Numbered from the stretch's first letter, positions 39,001 to 45,640 are shown. The stretch: 64,000 nucleotides of DNA from Mytilus trossulus (GCF_036588685.1 NC_086378.1:80183127-80247126), one strand, 5' to 3'. Numbers and translations are program-made. Notes: generated by a model not told the origin, from the sequence alone.

Positions 39001-40700
39001 TCATACCACCGCCAGTAACAATACAATACATTGGCGCACATCTTTTTTTTTTAATGTAAGAAACTTCCAGCTATTTTAACTGATTATCAAAATTGAGAAG
39101 AAAAAATACCCCTTGAAATTGCAGTAATATGTTTAACTTGAAAAGCATTTAAAATGCATTACCAACATTTATCACTGATAAAGAAAATTTATACTGTTTC
39201 CAGGAACATATATATTGTTAGATAAACTGTTCCCAGCTGTCACATTGTATCAGATTTTGACATTAAAATTGGTGTACGAAATATTTTCTGCTTTTTCTTT
39301 CTTTTACATATATATCTTTTGGTTTTCAATTCTAGTGTTTATATTTATTTACCATGCATCGATGTATTTTGTCACCTGTCTGGATTTTTTTTATTTGATA
39401 CCCAAAACCCGGGATTACCGCTTACGTAATTGGATCCGATATTGTATTGTCTTCTCGCAGCAGCCATTTTGTTTTCAATGTTGTTTTTGACAGATAGTGA
39501 GATACGATTTTGCTCGGATTTAAACATTATTTATCGGCTAGCGGTTGCCGAAACAAATTGAGCATATGAAAAAGAAGATGTGGTATGATTGCCAATGAGA
39601 CAACTATCCACAAAAGACCAAAATGACACATTGCTGTCATAAATAGTAATGATGAAAATAAGTTGGAGATCGTTTATAAGGAAACTTTGGTAAAAAAATT
39701 TGCAAAGTTATTTTTTTATTTTCTTTCAAGGTCCGTCGGGCATGTCGGGCGTAGCTAGTAACCAAGTAGAAAAACAGACTGCAAAAGTGGAAGGTCGCAG
39801 ACCTCGAACCACTGCTTATTTGAACCCCTGCATCCAAATTGAAAAGATACGAAAATTTCCTCTTCTAATTCAAAATTGCCGCCAACAGCGTGATAAGTTG
39901 ACTACGTATTGACGACAAACAATATTCCTACGACTTTTGCAATTTGGGAAATCTTTACTACGTATTGACGACAAACAATATTCCTACGACTTTTGCAATT
40001 TGGGAAATCTTTACTACTTGTCTTTAGAGATTTTCTGCGATTAAATATTTCATACATTTGTTCTTTGACATCTTAGCCAAAAGCGCAGGGGATAATAAAC
40101 TACATAAGGATTCCTAATGAGCTCTACTTCCTATGTGCAACTTCAAAACTTTTGGGAAAATTGACGATCATTTAAGGTTTTTCTGGTCATATTTTTTGTA
40201 ATCCAGAATGAAAAGTATGAAAAAACTGTCTAATAAGTTATAAATAATATAGTAGCCAGCTAGATGATAACAATGGCACGTATTTCAGCATTTATTGGGT
40301 AGCACACAAATCCAGGGTCCTCGCATAAGGCAGCTTAACTGCCTAAAAACATGATATTAGAACATTGCAAATTTTGATCTTCCATACAGATTACTAAAAT
40401 TGCATGACACCAAACTCTCCAGTATACAGTATGAAATGTTGAACACTCACAAAGTTCCGTATTAGTACAGGATAAGCCACCTCACTTACCATTCATATTC
40501 AGTTTTCTTTTATCACTGTTTTCAGAAAATTAGACAAGATTGTACCTAATATTCTTATATTTCAATGTAGGAAATTTCGCTTCTCTTTAGACAATTTACA
40601 ATAGACTGATTACATGTTTATGTATTTTCAGATCATTGTGTTTGAAGAAGAAAAAATAGGAAAATATGTAAGTTTTCTTGACCATCCATTGCTGACCTAA
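11691..40700 (+). CDS. GLB1L2: Beta-galactosidase-1-like protein (GLB1L2/GLB1L3 type, glycoside hydrolase family 35), 18 exons, complete
   Basis: The spliced reading frame joins 18 exons: 11691-12091, 13585-13653, 13880-13975, 14624-14732, 15473-15565, 18758-18833, 19474-19632, 20653-20796, 22575-22658, 24219-24263, 24810-24877, 29661-29819, 30357-30449, 32484-32574, 33004-33091, 33750-33867, 35681-35797 and 40632-40700. Every intron is GT-AG, all phases agree, and the total is 2079 nt (692 aa plus TAA). Family 35 enzymes remove terminal beta-linked galactose from glycans. Seen here: a hydrophobic segment at about residues 35-50 behind a basic stretch (a type II anchor or uncleaved signal), the ILSGAVHYFR motif (102-111), GPYICSE (175-181), acid/base Glu240 in VENEFG, nucleophile Glu315 in MEFWSGWFDHWG, FHGGTNFGF (355-363) and the C-terminal jelly-roll motif LGRYW...IGPQKTL (645-657). 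The ATG at 11691 follows an in-frame TAA at 11682-11684. The length is slightly above the roughly 640 aa of vertebrate GLB1L2/L3, mainly from the N-terminus. The paralogue name (L2 versus L3) is inferred; the family is certain. Confidence 0.93.
12550..12706. mobile_element. Short GGATCC-ended inverted-repeat element
   Basis: GTGGTGGATCCATGGG and its inverted counterpart GGCTGGATCCACCCC flank about 130 bases containing two inverted internal blocks (GGTTGGAACCCCC and GGGACCCCCCC). Related copies lie at 23010-23170 and 59985-60155, so it is a multicopy non-autonomous element. Confidence 0.6.
13160..13484 (+). repeat. Dispersed 'GGTCTGTGTGTCTGTTC' bivalve repeat in intron 1
   Basis: It runs from TTTTTATGCCCTATATATGG through a phrase rich in TCCGTCC, then TTCAGGTTAAAGTTTTTGGTC and CCACTGAACATAGAAAATGA to GACGCGTTCTTGTTT. 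The same order recurs at 22.7, 23.3-24.2, 29.9 and 47.2 kb, and inverted at 38.1 kb. Confidence 0.8.
13585..13653 (+). CDS. GLB1L2: GLB1L2-like exon 2 (residues 134-157)
   Basis: This 69-nt exon lies between ATTGTAG and GTAAGT. It encodes the strongly conserved TYVPWNLHE..PGNY segment of the family 35 barrel. It enters and leaves in phase 2, matching both neighbours. The next intron (13654-13879) is short and has no recognisable content. Confidence 0.95.
13880..13975 (+). CDS. GLB1L2: GLB1L2-like exon 3 (residues 157-189)
   Basis: The exon encodes the barrel segment with RPGPYICSEWEFGGLPG (residues 173-189), a signature of family 35. The acceptor is TTTCTTTCAG and the donor GTTTGT is weak. 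Intron 3 (13976-14623) holds an A-run at 13985-14000 and a G-run near 14149 but no recognised repeat. Confidence 0.94.
14624..14732 (+). CDS. GLB1L2: GLB1L2-like exon 4 (residues 189-225)
   Basis: The exon encodes GWLLKDPDMVIRSNYKPY and a helix ending DRWFGALIPKIKDFQ, the family 35 segment that precedes the acid/base loop. It ends in phase 0. Intron 4 (14733-15472) contains a fragment of a dispersed bivalve repeat at about 15050-15195. Confidence 0.94.
15050..15195 (+). repeat. Fragment of the 'CAGGCTCCTGACTTGGGACAGG' repeat family in intron 4
   Basis: The fragment carries CTGAATTACAGGCTCCTGAC, TTAGGACAGGCACATA and AATGTGGCGGGGTTAAA. The same phrases occur at 21.3 kb, 22.95 kb, 49.3 kb, 51.0 kb, 63.5 kb and inverted at 57.6 kb. 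Confidence 0.7.
15473..15565 (+). CDS. GLB1L2: GLB1L2-like exon 5, acid/base catalytic loop (residues 226-256)
   Basis: The exon encodes GGPIIAVQVENEFG. By family knowledge the second Glu of this motif (Glu240) is the general acid/base. The usual Tyr after it is Phe here, a conservative change. Phase 0 at both ends. The following intron (15566-18757) holds the foldback element and diverged tandem repeat units. Confidence 0.95.
15785..18260. repeat. Diverged tandem repeat units (about 160-170 bp) interrupted by the foldback element
   Basis: Units with TTCAAAGTCAATA, CCATGAC, CTCCATG.AA.TGAGAT and TACCAAATA.CATTGAC recur at about 15800-15930, 17810-17930, 17960-18090 and 18120-18260. The foldback element lies after the first unit. 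The 17-base phrase CTTATCATAAGTAGTTC stands at 15914-15930 and again at 17754-17770, on both sides of it. Confidence 0.65.
16040..17756. mobile_element. Foldback-type element with long inverted arms built of tandem subrepeats, 1.7 kb
   Basis: The left arm (16040 to about 16871) and right arm (about 17030-17756) are inverted copies, beginning AGCATAAAAATATAGTATAT, around a unique centre of about 160 bases. Each arm carries a 16-base subrepeat (GGCGGTTGAGTTAACC-like, six copies left and about four right) and a 69-base subrepeat (TCTTGATCTTTGGCTTATGA start; five copies left at 16491, 16560, 16629, 16698 and 16767, about four right). The two 69-residue open frames here are the same arm sequence read on both strands, not genes. 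The layout resembles foldback (FB) elements; a superfamily cannot be named. Confidence 0.8.
18758..18833 (+). CDS. GLB1L2: GLB1L2-like exon 6 (residues 257-282)
   Basis: The exon encodes VLQKYGIQEMLLTSDNGRRQSLFYN, the usual LLTSDN strand of family 35. It ends in phase 1 before GTAGGT. Intron 6 (18834-19473) shows nothing recognisable. Confidence 0.94.
19474..19632 (+). CDS. GLB1L2: GLB1L2-like exon 7, catalytic nucleophile (residues 282-335)
   Basis: The exon encodes PLMVMEFWSGWFDHWGEEHHG. By family knowledge the Glu before the aromatic pair (Glu315) is the nucleophile. Acceptor TTGTTTCAG, donor GTAAGT. Intron 7 (19633-20652) contains a TTAA-flanked element at 19971-20342. Confidence 0.96.
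19971..20342. mobile_element. TTAA-flanked TIR element (piggyBac-like MITE) in intron 7, 372 bp
   Basis: TTAA at both ends brackets inverted termini GGTGGTATGGG.GTCT / AGAC.CCCATACCACC. No coding capacity. The same GGTGGTA terminus occurs on the element at 45687-45967, so the two are probably related. Confidence 0.78.
20653..20796 (+). CDS. GLB1L2: GLB1L2-like exon 8 (residues 335-383)
   Basis: The exon encodes ...SVSIYMFHGGTNFGFMAGAN, with the invariant FHGGTNFG motif of family 35, then YGADVSSY leading to the end of the barrel. Intron 8 (20797-22574) contains a dispersed repeat at about 21285-21700. Confidence 0.96.
21285..21720 (+). repeat. Dispersed 'CAGGCTCCTGACTTGGGACAGG' repeat in intron 8
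   Basis: A longer copy of the family seen at 15.05 kb: CACTGAGTTACAGGCTCCTG, GACAGGCACATACATAAATA, GGCGGGGTTAAACATG, then a tail with GTACTTATACATCCCGACAC. Non-coding. Confidence 0.7.
22575..22658 (+). CDS. GLB1L2: GLB1L2-like exon 9 (residues 383-411)
   Basis: The exon encodes DYGAPISESGDTTPLYHGMRDL, the conserved SYDYDAP.SE.GD segment that closes the catalytic barrel. Acceptor TTTTTTCAG, donor GTAATA. Intron 9 (22659-24218) is almost entirely dispersed bivalve repeat. Confidence 0.95.
22690..24156 (+). repeat. Cluster of dispersed bivalve repeats filling intron 9
   Basis: About 22690-22905 is a truncated 'GTCTGTGTGTCCG' unit. 22920-23000 is a piece of the 'CTGACTTGGGACAGG' family. 23010-23170 is a GGATCC-type element. 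About 23262-24156 holds several consecutive partial units containing CTACGATAGTAGAGGGGCAT and TTTTTGGTCAAGGTAGTTTT. The open frames of up to 155 residues here are proline- and CCG-rich repeat artefacts. Confidence 0.8.
24219..24263 (+). CDS. GLB1L2: GLB1L2-like exon 10, 45-nt microexon (residues 411-426)
   Basis: This 45-nt exon encodes VQPGSVPPNREKAAYG, the proline-rich linker after the barrel. TTTTTCAG precedes it and GTAAGT follows. Phases 1/1 fit both neighbours. Intron 10 (24264-24809) holds a fragment of a bivalve repeat near 24360-24420. Confidence 0.88.
24810..24877 (+). CDS. GLB1L2: GLB1L2-like exon 11 (residues 426-448)
   Basis: The exon encodes QIEMLNFMSWFDILDVMKTVTQ, matching the family's L.LWD.L segment between barrel and jelly-roll domains. 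It ends in phase 0. Intron 11 (24878-29660) is long and filled with two nested repeat families. Confidence 0.9.
25098..28960 (+). repeat. Two or more copies of the 'GACCTTGACCTCATTTTCAT' repeat, split by a nested repeat
   Basis: Modules run from GTCGAGCCTGCGACTTTTAT (25098) to about 25650, resume at about 27355, restart at 27633 with GTCGAGCCTGCGACTTTTGT, and end twice with GGCGAGACATTTCAG.GTGTG (28665 and 28928). The 124-residue open frame at 27614-27988 belongs to this repeat. The sequence 28961-29660 up to exon 12 shows nothing recognisable. Confidence 0.8.
25651..27355. mobile_element. Repeat element nested in the previous family, ends ATACGACCGC / GCGGTCGTAT
   Basis: The host repeat is interrupted after GGTCTGTTTTC and resumes at ATACTGTATGCAATAGG. 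Inserted DNA begins ATACGACCGCAAAAATTG and carries GCGGTCGTATAAAGCTGGGC near its right end, so ten-base inverted ends are visible. Inside are three or four diverged modules of TCTATGAAATTT..AACAAGGTTTATGAC and GGTCCAAAATTAAACTTTG, plus a G-run at about 27045-27067. Its short open frames have no recognised motif. Confidence 0.6.
29661..29819 (+). CDS. GLB1L2: GLB1L2-like exon 12 (residues 449-501)
   Basis: The exon encodes PLPMEYLKMMESREGYGQNYGYIVYRR, the conserved P..ME.L...GQ.YGY..Y pattern that opens the first jelly-roll domain, then strands ending KGTMKDRMQ. Phase 0 at both ends. Intron 12 (29820-30356) carries a dispersed repeat at 29940-30222. Confidence 0.95.
29940..30222 (+). repeat. 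Dispersed 'GTAGAGGGGCAT' bivalve repeat in intron 12
   Basis: A full short unit from CCCACCTACGATAGTAGAGG to CATCCATGTACTGTGGACAC, same order of phrases as at 13.2 and 47.2 kb. Confidence 0.8.
30357..30449 (+). CDS. GLB1L2: GLB1L2-like exon 13 (residues 502-532)
   Basis: The exon encodes IVIDGRRDSKVLDWKSNYDY and following strands of the galactose-binding-like domain. Phase 0 at both ends. Intron 13 (30450-32483) ends in the 74-bp array made from copies of the next exon's acceptor. Confidence 0.93.
30537..30660 (+). repeat. Fragment of a dispersed 'AAGATGTGGTATGAGTGCCAATG' repeat in intron 13
   Basis: AGAAGATGTGGTATGAGTGC, CAATGAAACAACTCTC and CAACATAGAGCCTTGGCTGA are phrases I associate with a common mussel repeat. 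A shorter relative lies at 39569-39625. Confidence 0.6.
31277..32523 (+). repeat. 74-bp tandem array made from the exon-14 3' splice site, 17 copies
   Basis: Seventeen copies of GGTAACCATACA.TGGAC follow an AG at 31314, 31388, 31462, 31536, 31610, 31684, 31758, 31832, 31906, 31966, 32040, 32114, 32188, 32262, 32336, 32410 and 32484. The period is exactly 74 bases except for one 60-base unit (31906-31965, a 14-base deletion). Each unit is 35 bases of intron end (ACCTAATG..ACTCAATAG) plus the first 39 bases of exon 14. The last copy is the real exon. All others run into CAC TTA CAA ACC TAA, an in-frame stop. Unit-to-unit differences are few (C/T, A/G and G/T changes), so the amplification is recent or homogenised. 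Confidence 0.95.
32484..32574 (+). CDS. GLB1L2: GLB1L2-like exon 14, preceded by 16 copies of its own 3' splice site (residues 533-563)
   Basis: The exon encodes TLDVIVENLGRANYANKG...NKERKG, matching the family's L.ILVEN.GR.NYG segment. Only this copy reads past the acceptor-proximal 39 bases into the rest of the exon. The 16 upstream copies reach an in-frame TAA after 17 codons. The acceptor is CTCAATAG with a weak pyrimidine tract; a CTAAT branch-point-like motif lies about 25 bases upstream. Donor GTATAC. Confidence 0.92.
33004..33091 (+). CDS. GLB1L2: GLB1L2-like exon 15 (residues 563-592)
   Basis: The exon encodes GITGEILLDGKLVENWTVYPL, matching the family's KG..G...LN...L..W.IYPL segment. 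It ends in phase 2 at GTAAGT. A diverged second copy of its last 40 or so bases follows in the intron at about 33101-33145. The rest of intron 15 (to 33749) shows nothing recognisable. Confidence 0.94.
33101..33145 (+). repeat. Diverged duplicate of the exon-15 tail just inside intron 15
   Basis: GAGAATGGAC.ATATCCATTGACATT..ACAGGAATTTTATA repeats, with several changes, the coding sequence at 33045-33086. It starts ten bases after the exon-15 donor. It carries no good donor of its own and is probably not spliced in. Confidence 0.75.
33750..33867 (+). CDS. GLB1L2: GLB1L2-like exon 16 (residues 592-631)
   Basis: The exon encodes ...PPCLLRTNLKIEGPVPKDTFLQME, the family's P.F..G.L.I...P.DTFL.L strand run of the C-terminal jelly-roll. 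Acceptor TTCTTACAG, donor GTAGGA. Intron 16 (33868-35680) contains a small inverted-repeat element and the 34317-34978 TIR element. Confidence 0.94.
33964..34086. mobile_element. Small inverted-repeat element in intron 16
   Basis: AAAGACAATAACTGTTTAGT at the left and its inverted copy ACTAAACAGTTATTGTCTTT at the right enclose about 85 bases. Size and form fit a short MITE. No target duplication is obvious. Confidence 0.55.
34317..34978. mobile_element. TIR element in intron 16, 662 bp
   Basis: The ends GGTAGCACTCCACAGTTA and TAACTGTGGAGTGCTACC are perfect 18-base inverted repeats. The interior encodes nothing recognisable (an 87-residue open frame at 34587-34850 has no motif). The flanks are A-rich (AGTAAA / AAAAAC), so the target duplication is unclear. 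Confidence 0.75.
35681..35797 (+). CDS. GLB1L2: GLB1L2-like exon 17 (residues 632-670)
   Basis: The exon encodes GWGKGIVFVNEHHLGRYW..GPQKTLFVPAPYL, the most diagnostic C-terminal motif of the GLB1L group. Phase 0 at both ends. Intron 17 (35798-40631) is long and holds a tandem repeat field split by a Helitron-like insertion. Confidence 0.96.
36640..37306 (+). repeat. Diverged tandem repeat of about 110-120 bp in intron 17, left part
   Basis: Phrases CATTTGATT.GTTATATTGTCC, CATAC.TGAATATATATGG and GGGGATCTCGACCGTTTCC recur about five times between 36720 and 37306. A further copy stands at about 38801-38965, on the other side of the Helitron-like insertion. Confidence 0.7.
37535..38057 (+). 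repeat. Tandem duplication of about 260 bp inside the Helitron-like element
   Basis: ACAACCAATCGTATGATAG, GAGGACAATTA, CGCGTCTATCTACATGTAAA and TATAGAGACTCTCTGTATTC occur in the same order twice, starting near 37535 and 37807. The copies differ by scattered changes and a small deletion. Confidence 0.75.
38045..38172 (-). repeat. Inverted fragment of the 'GTCTGTGCGTCCG' bivalve repeat
   Basis: AAACTACCTCGACCAAAAAC, TTTAACCTGAAGCGG and AACATTATGCCCACAAATAG are reverse complements of the repeat at 13.2 and 23.3 kb. It lies inside the Helitron-like element. 38173-38800 after it shows only the GATCGGG-type phrase near 38280 and the terminal hairpin. Confidence 0.65.
38801..40631. other. Right part of intron 17: repeat remnants, a 56-bp tandem pair and one unassigned open frame
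   Basis: 38801-38965 continues the tandem repeat and 39569-39625 is a short dispersed-repeat fragment. An open frame from about 39728 to 39912 (reading MSGVASNQVEKQTAKVEGRR at its start) is less AT-rich than its surroundings. I cannot assign it to a family and do not call it a gene. Two copies of a 56-base unit starting ACTACGTATTGACGACAAAC follow at 39901 and 39957. The rest shows nothing. Confidence 0.4.
40632..40700 (+). CDS. GLB1L2: GLB1L2-like exon 18, C-terminus and stop (residues 671-692)
   Basis: The exon encodes IIVFEEEKIGKYVSFLDHPLLT then TAA at 40698-40700. The I.VFE motif is the conserved final strand of the family, and the ending after it is variable in relatives. The acceptor TATTTTCAG is good. 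Confidence 0.9.
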   Translation: MIVFEEEKIGKYVSFLDHPLLT

Positions 40701-40891
40701 AATTTTGTTGTATGGATAGAGAGACTCAGGAGAAAGACTTAAGACCAGGAATGATTGAAGGGAACAAGATTCAAGAAGACCTTTGTAATTTTCAAAGTAC
40801 TACTTACTGCTGTGTTGTTTCTAAAAAGTGCTAATTGTCTATGTACCTGAAACCAGAAAAAGGACCCTACATTAGAAAAGAATATTTTCAA

Positions 40892-40897
40892 AATAAA
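40892..40897 (+). terminator. Candidate poly(A) signal of the GLB1L2-like gene
   Basis: AATAAA lies about 190 bases after the stop codon, in AT-rich DNA without another gene. Further AATAAA-like words occur near 40983, so the actual cleavage site is not fixed by sequence alone. Confidence 0.5.
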
Positions 40898-43458
40898 AAC
40901 TTTTTTTTAGCACATATTTTAGAACACTATTTGATTCAATGCTCAACAAGTTTCCTTGTAATTCATAACAATAATGAAAAATAATAAATATTTCAAATTC
41001 TAAGATGACATGTTGTCATTGTCAAACAAATAGTTTGGTAACAGTATAGCTAATTGCTGTTTAGAAAATAACACTTTAATATTGGACAAAATTTGGATTT
41101 TTTTTGTCAAATATTATATTGTAGAAAACAGAATTTAAAAAAAATACCTCACTGCCAAAGCTTTTTCTAATTGATATTTGAAACCTGTAACCTTCTAATA
41201 TTTTTTTTATATATATTTTCCTGGTTTTTTTTATTACTTTACCATTTTTTATTTGTATTTGTGGAATCTTATTATTCTCATCAATCTCTTTCTTGCCAAC
41301 TTTTTGTCAATCTATTTTCAAATTTTTCTATAACCTGCATTGATTTTTTTTTTTAACGTAACAATATATTTATTGCATATTTGCTGTAACAACTTACTAA
41401 GTATCCCCCCTGCATTGATTTATAAATGTTAGAGAAAATTCTCATTTTGGTATTTTTTGTCAATGCTTTTATTTTTTTTTATTTTTTTTTTTGGGGTGGG
41501 GGGTTGTCAGGTTAAAGTATTAGCTTAGCAAATGTTTTATTTTATGTATTATAAAGCAGTAAAGTACCATTTTTTTTTACTTTTCAACAATGAGGTTGAA
41601 TTTATTCACCAACAACAATTTCATGCTTCATATTATTGCGAAACCTATCATAGTTTTCCATAGATTCACCTGCAAGTTACCTGTCCATTTAAACGTTTGG
41701 CAGTTCTATTGTCTCATCTAACATATACAACAGGTATTGTTCTCTGTGTAGTTTATTCACTGGGACCTTTAAATTTCTTGCAAGATAAATCAATCATTCA
41801 TTGATTAATTTACCGGAACAAAAAATTGAACTGTCAATGATGGAAATACATGTACAAATAAGTAATTATAAAACTGCATGTGATGTTGTATTTATTTAAT
41901 CAAAATTCTCATTTAAAATATTTTGCAACTAAATAATAATCTGTCAGATTTGGTGTAAACAAAATACAAGACAGTGTAATAGATAACCTGCAAGCATAGT
42001 CTATTTCTATAAAATCAAGCAGATAGTTTTTTTTTATATCAGAAAAAAACTACCATATAAAGGAATATGCAATTAAAAGGCCTAAAATAACCCTAAAATT
42101 CAACTTTAACATATTCTGAACAAGTAAATCAAGATGCACAAAGTTTAAGTTTTGGTCAGAATATAGGGTTCTTTTGTACTTTAACAATATCACAATAACA
42201 ATTAATTTTGGACAAGGTAAATGGCATGAAGCCAAATTTATCAACTTCTATTGTATGAATGGGATAAACTGACCTTTCAATTCTCAAGGCTAAATAAGTA
42301 CTTTATAGGCTAAATACAAACTTGCCTGTCAAGGTAGAAATGTAATCTGAGTGATACCGGTGTTTCTCAAGTCACCATAAATACCTTGGTCAAGAGCAGA
42401 CGACTCTGTGGAAAACTTTCATTTGGTTCGCTATAAATTTTTGCTCTCTAAATATAACTCTCTAGAGGACTTATCAAAAAGATATACTATGCCTACACTG
42501 ATAAATACTGGATCACAGGATGGATTTTTTTTACATACATGCCTAATATAAAGAATGTTACCTGCTTATTTGATACCAATTGTAAAGGTTTTTATTTGAG
42601 GGTTGCAAATGTGTTATATATTTGCTTGATATTATATATTTATAACTGTAAATTCAGAAATTATTGCAAGCATTTTTTATGATTTTGAAAAAAATCCTGT
42701 TTAATTCATATAAAATATTTCAAAATGTGAGTTTAAATTATTGTGTTTACAACTCTGTCGCATTTTTCACAAAAATAAAAACAGCACAATAATTTCTGAA
42801 TTTAGTGTAAGCAAGGATTTATATATATGCTTATTGATTACAAATTACAAATATCTATTTTTGTCAAAAGTTTGGCATAGATAAGGGTCTTCTTTTTGTT
42901 ATTTTTTTTTTTATATATTTCATAGAATCTTTATAAGCTTATTTGGAAGAGACTTGACATTTTTGTTGATAAATAATAGTTTGAGAACTGGACAGATATT
43001 TTTAAAAATTATTATTTAACAGAGGAGAAACTTACTTATAAGCTAGAAATTATACAGATTTTATTATACTAGAATTTATACACACCAAGACATACAGCAA
43101 ATTTGAAAAAAAAGGTTTGGAGTCTTTCCTTTTTCCAGCGCAAATTAAAAAATGAATGTATTTGACTATGCATTTTTGTGCCATATATATAAAATTGATT
43201 TTTTTTATATTCGCTTTCATAAATGATGCTATTATTTTTTTCATTTATCATTACTATTGTTAAGATATACTAAACTGTATACATAATAGTTGTTTCTAAT
43301 GTCTAAAAAAATCTCTCTTTTTTTGTGTGCATCATATGGTTGTTAGGTCAATGTCATATACATCATATATCCGCCAAGTCACATTAAGCTATAATTGCAA
43401 TTTTTCATTAGATGAAATCTACCATGCATAATTTCATATTTTTTCTATCAAAAGACCA
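40898..43458. other. Gene-free stretch downstream of the GLB1L2-like gene
   Basis: AT-rich DNA with many T-runs. The only structure I see is the small inverted-repeat element at 42648-42805. Open frames here (41171-41356, 42050-42244, 43050-43251) show no recognisable motif. Confidence 0.4.
42648..42805. mobile_element. Small TIR element (TGTAAATTCAGAAATTATTG family), copy 1
   Basis: GTAAATTCAGAAATTATTG at the left and CAATAATTTCTGAATTTA at the right are inverted. A second copy with the same ends stands at 45480-45640. About 158 bases, no coding capacity. Confidence 0.65.
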
Positions 43459-43465
43459 CTTATTG

Positions 43466-45163
43466 TTAGTCCAAATAATTATGACGTCTTGAAAGGCTAT
43501 TATAATTTTTTTCTTTGACGCCTTACATCAACGTCATAATGCTGAAGCCGCCATTTTGGATGGACTTTGAGAGCATATTTTGCTCTCAACTTTGAGACCC
43601 AATTTAACCATCAAATTTTCATTGAAGGCTTAAATAAAATGCATATATTAAAATTCTTACCTTTTATGTGTTTAGTTTAAACAATATTTTATTTCAAGAA
43701 GTGCACAAAATATAATTATACAATATGAAATACAGGGATTCGGAAACAAGAAAAACTTATATAAATCGGTCTCCCTTTTAAAAAAAATGACAAAATTAGG
43801 AACATAGTATTAGAAACTCGTATAACGTAATTTTCAATTCTTAGCTAACATGTTTATTCTGTGGTTTGCCTGTTGCTCAGAAGTCAGTTTGATCGAAAAA
43901 TGTGATCAACTCGTATTTAAATAATTATAGTGCATGTAACTGAGAAATATGTTAATGTTTCGAAAATAAGGTTACATCAAATAAAGTTTCAAAATCTTAA
44001 TCGACATCGACATAAAAACAATTGTTACGGACCAAATCTCCCTGTTTCTAAAATAAATCTTTGTACAACTTTAAAAATATTTTCGTTTTCCTCATCACTG
44101 ATAAGTTCACTACATGATAATAATGTTTGTATATTATATATTGGTAGTGTAGAAATGGTTTGTGTTCTGATGAGTCGATAATTGTGACATTCTAGAAAAT
44201 AGTGTTTGCTGCTCTCAACTTGCCCACATATACAGAGACTGGAAAGAACAATATTTTTCTGGAAAAGGTGTTCATTTAAACCACTGCAGTTCAACCAGAG
44301 TCTGGCGTGAAGTATTTGGCCTTTTCTACAACCAGCATTATAATACGTGGGGACTTTCTTAGTATCACGATTTATATAATTTTTAAGTGTAAATTTTGAA
44401 GGATTACATCTAACATCTTGTGGAAGCCTGTTCCAATCACGAATTACAGATGGTAGGAAAGAATTTTGATAAAAAGTAGTTCTACAGTTCATATTTTGAA
44501 CATTAAATGCACTTCTAGTATTATAGTTATAGACCTGATATAGTTGTTGAGGTACGAGACTACAAAGATAATTAGGAGCTTGATCGTGAAACATTTCGTG
44601 AAATTTAATAATTTTATGTCTGGATCTTCTTTCACTCAGAGACACCCAACCAGTATCCTTATAAAGATTAGATTTAGAGCAAAGCTTAGTGGCACCTGTG
44701 ACTATACAAGCCGCTTCTATTTGAATGCTCTCTAGCTTGTCCTTTAAGTAAATTGGTATGTTATCCCACACAGTATCTGCATATTCGAGAATGGGCCTGA
44801 TGAAGCTGATATATATAACTTGTAGATTATTATGCGATAGCTTAAACTTTAAACTCCTCATAAGATTTAAGCGAGGCGTAGCTTTATCAATAATATAGTT
44901 TACATGAATTTCCCAACAACCGTTTTCTTGAAAAATTAACTAATTTCAGGTCAGTGAAAATGTACCGAGTTTGGTTCAAAAATATATTTTATACACCTAA
45001 AATGAAGCATCTTTAGGAGAAATCAGCTAAACGTTTTGATAAAGCAGTAAATTCCCTCTCAAAGTCCAACTGAACATATGTGTTTGGCGTTATGACGTCA
45101 ATGTAAGGCGTCAAATAAAAAAATTATAATAGCCTTTCAAGACGTCATAATTATTTGGACTAA
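43466..45163. mobile_element. TIR element with 7-bp target duplication enclosing a LINE fragment, 1.7 kb
   Basis: Inverted ends starting TTAGTCCAAATAATTATGAC match for about 75 bases (through CGTCTTGAAAGGCTATTATA and GACGCCTTACAT), with weaker similarity to GGACTTTGAGAG further in. The 7-base direct repeat CTTATTG lies immediately outside both ends (43459-43465 and 45164-45170), so this moved as one unit. The interior holds the 3' end of an unrelated LINE on the minus strand. The superfamily is unclear; if the duplication is read as 8 bases, hAT-like or P-like integration is possible. Confidence 0.75.
44025..44861 (-). pseudogene. C-terminal part of a non-LTR retrotransposon ORF2 (CR1/Jockey-like), 278 aa
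   Basis: The open frame starts inside the thumb region that follows the reverse transcriptase active site (IRPILEYADTVWDN, LESIQIEAACIVTGATKL). It continues with the typical FLPSVIRDWNRLP and GQILHARLWLNCSGLNEHLF and ends with a Cys/His motif (CICG....SKHYFLEC). The endonuclease and the YADD core are missing, so it is a 5'-truncated dead copy. The frame is uninterrupted over 278 codons, which suggests a fairly young insertion. It lies inside the TIR element. Confidence 0.85.
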
Positions 45164-45479
45164 CTTATTGTATGCAATATTCAATTTACACTGTTTTGAG
45201 CATTGTAAATATAATCATTTTAAAATGTTGCTTTAGTGACCTGCTAGCAGGATTAGTGCATCATAATATTTTTATCTTATTCACTGTATCAGAATCTTAT
45301 GCATTCTAGCCAATTTCTGGGTAATATTTGAAAAACATGCACCATACATTGTAATTGGTAAACATTGATCTGAACATGGAAATTTAACTTCAGATTTCAC
45401 ATTATTTTCACTTGGATGTAAAACAATAGAATAACATAGTTCTGTAGATTCTTAAACAGTAAGTTAGGATACATGTTAC

Positions 45480-45640
45480 TGTAAATTCAGAAATTATTGG
45501 GAGTGTTTTTTTTATAACTGAACCGTTGATCTTTATGCAGATTATTTTGTAATTGCAATAATTAAACTCACAATTTTTTTCCATCCGTAATTATTTGCAA
45601 TCTTAAAAGCACCCAATAATTAATAGTTTCTGAATTTACA
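45480..45640. mobile_element. Small TIR element (TGTAAATTCAGAAATTATTG family), copy 2
   Basis: TGTAAATTCAGAAATTATTG and CTGAATTTACA are inverted ends of a 161-base unit related to 42648-42805. The interior also has inverted blocks (TTGGGAGTG against AAAGCACCCAA). Confidence 0.65.
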
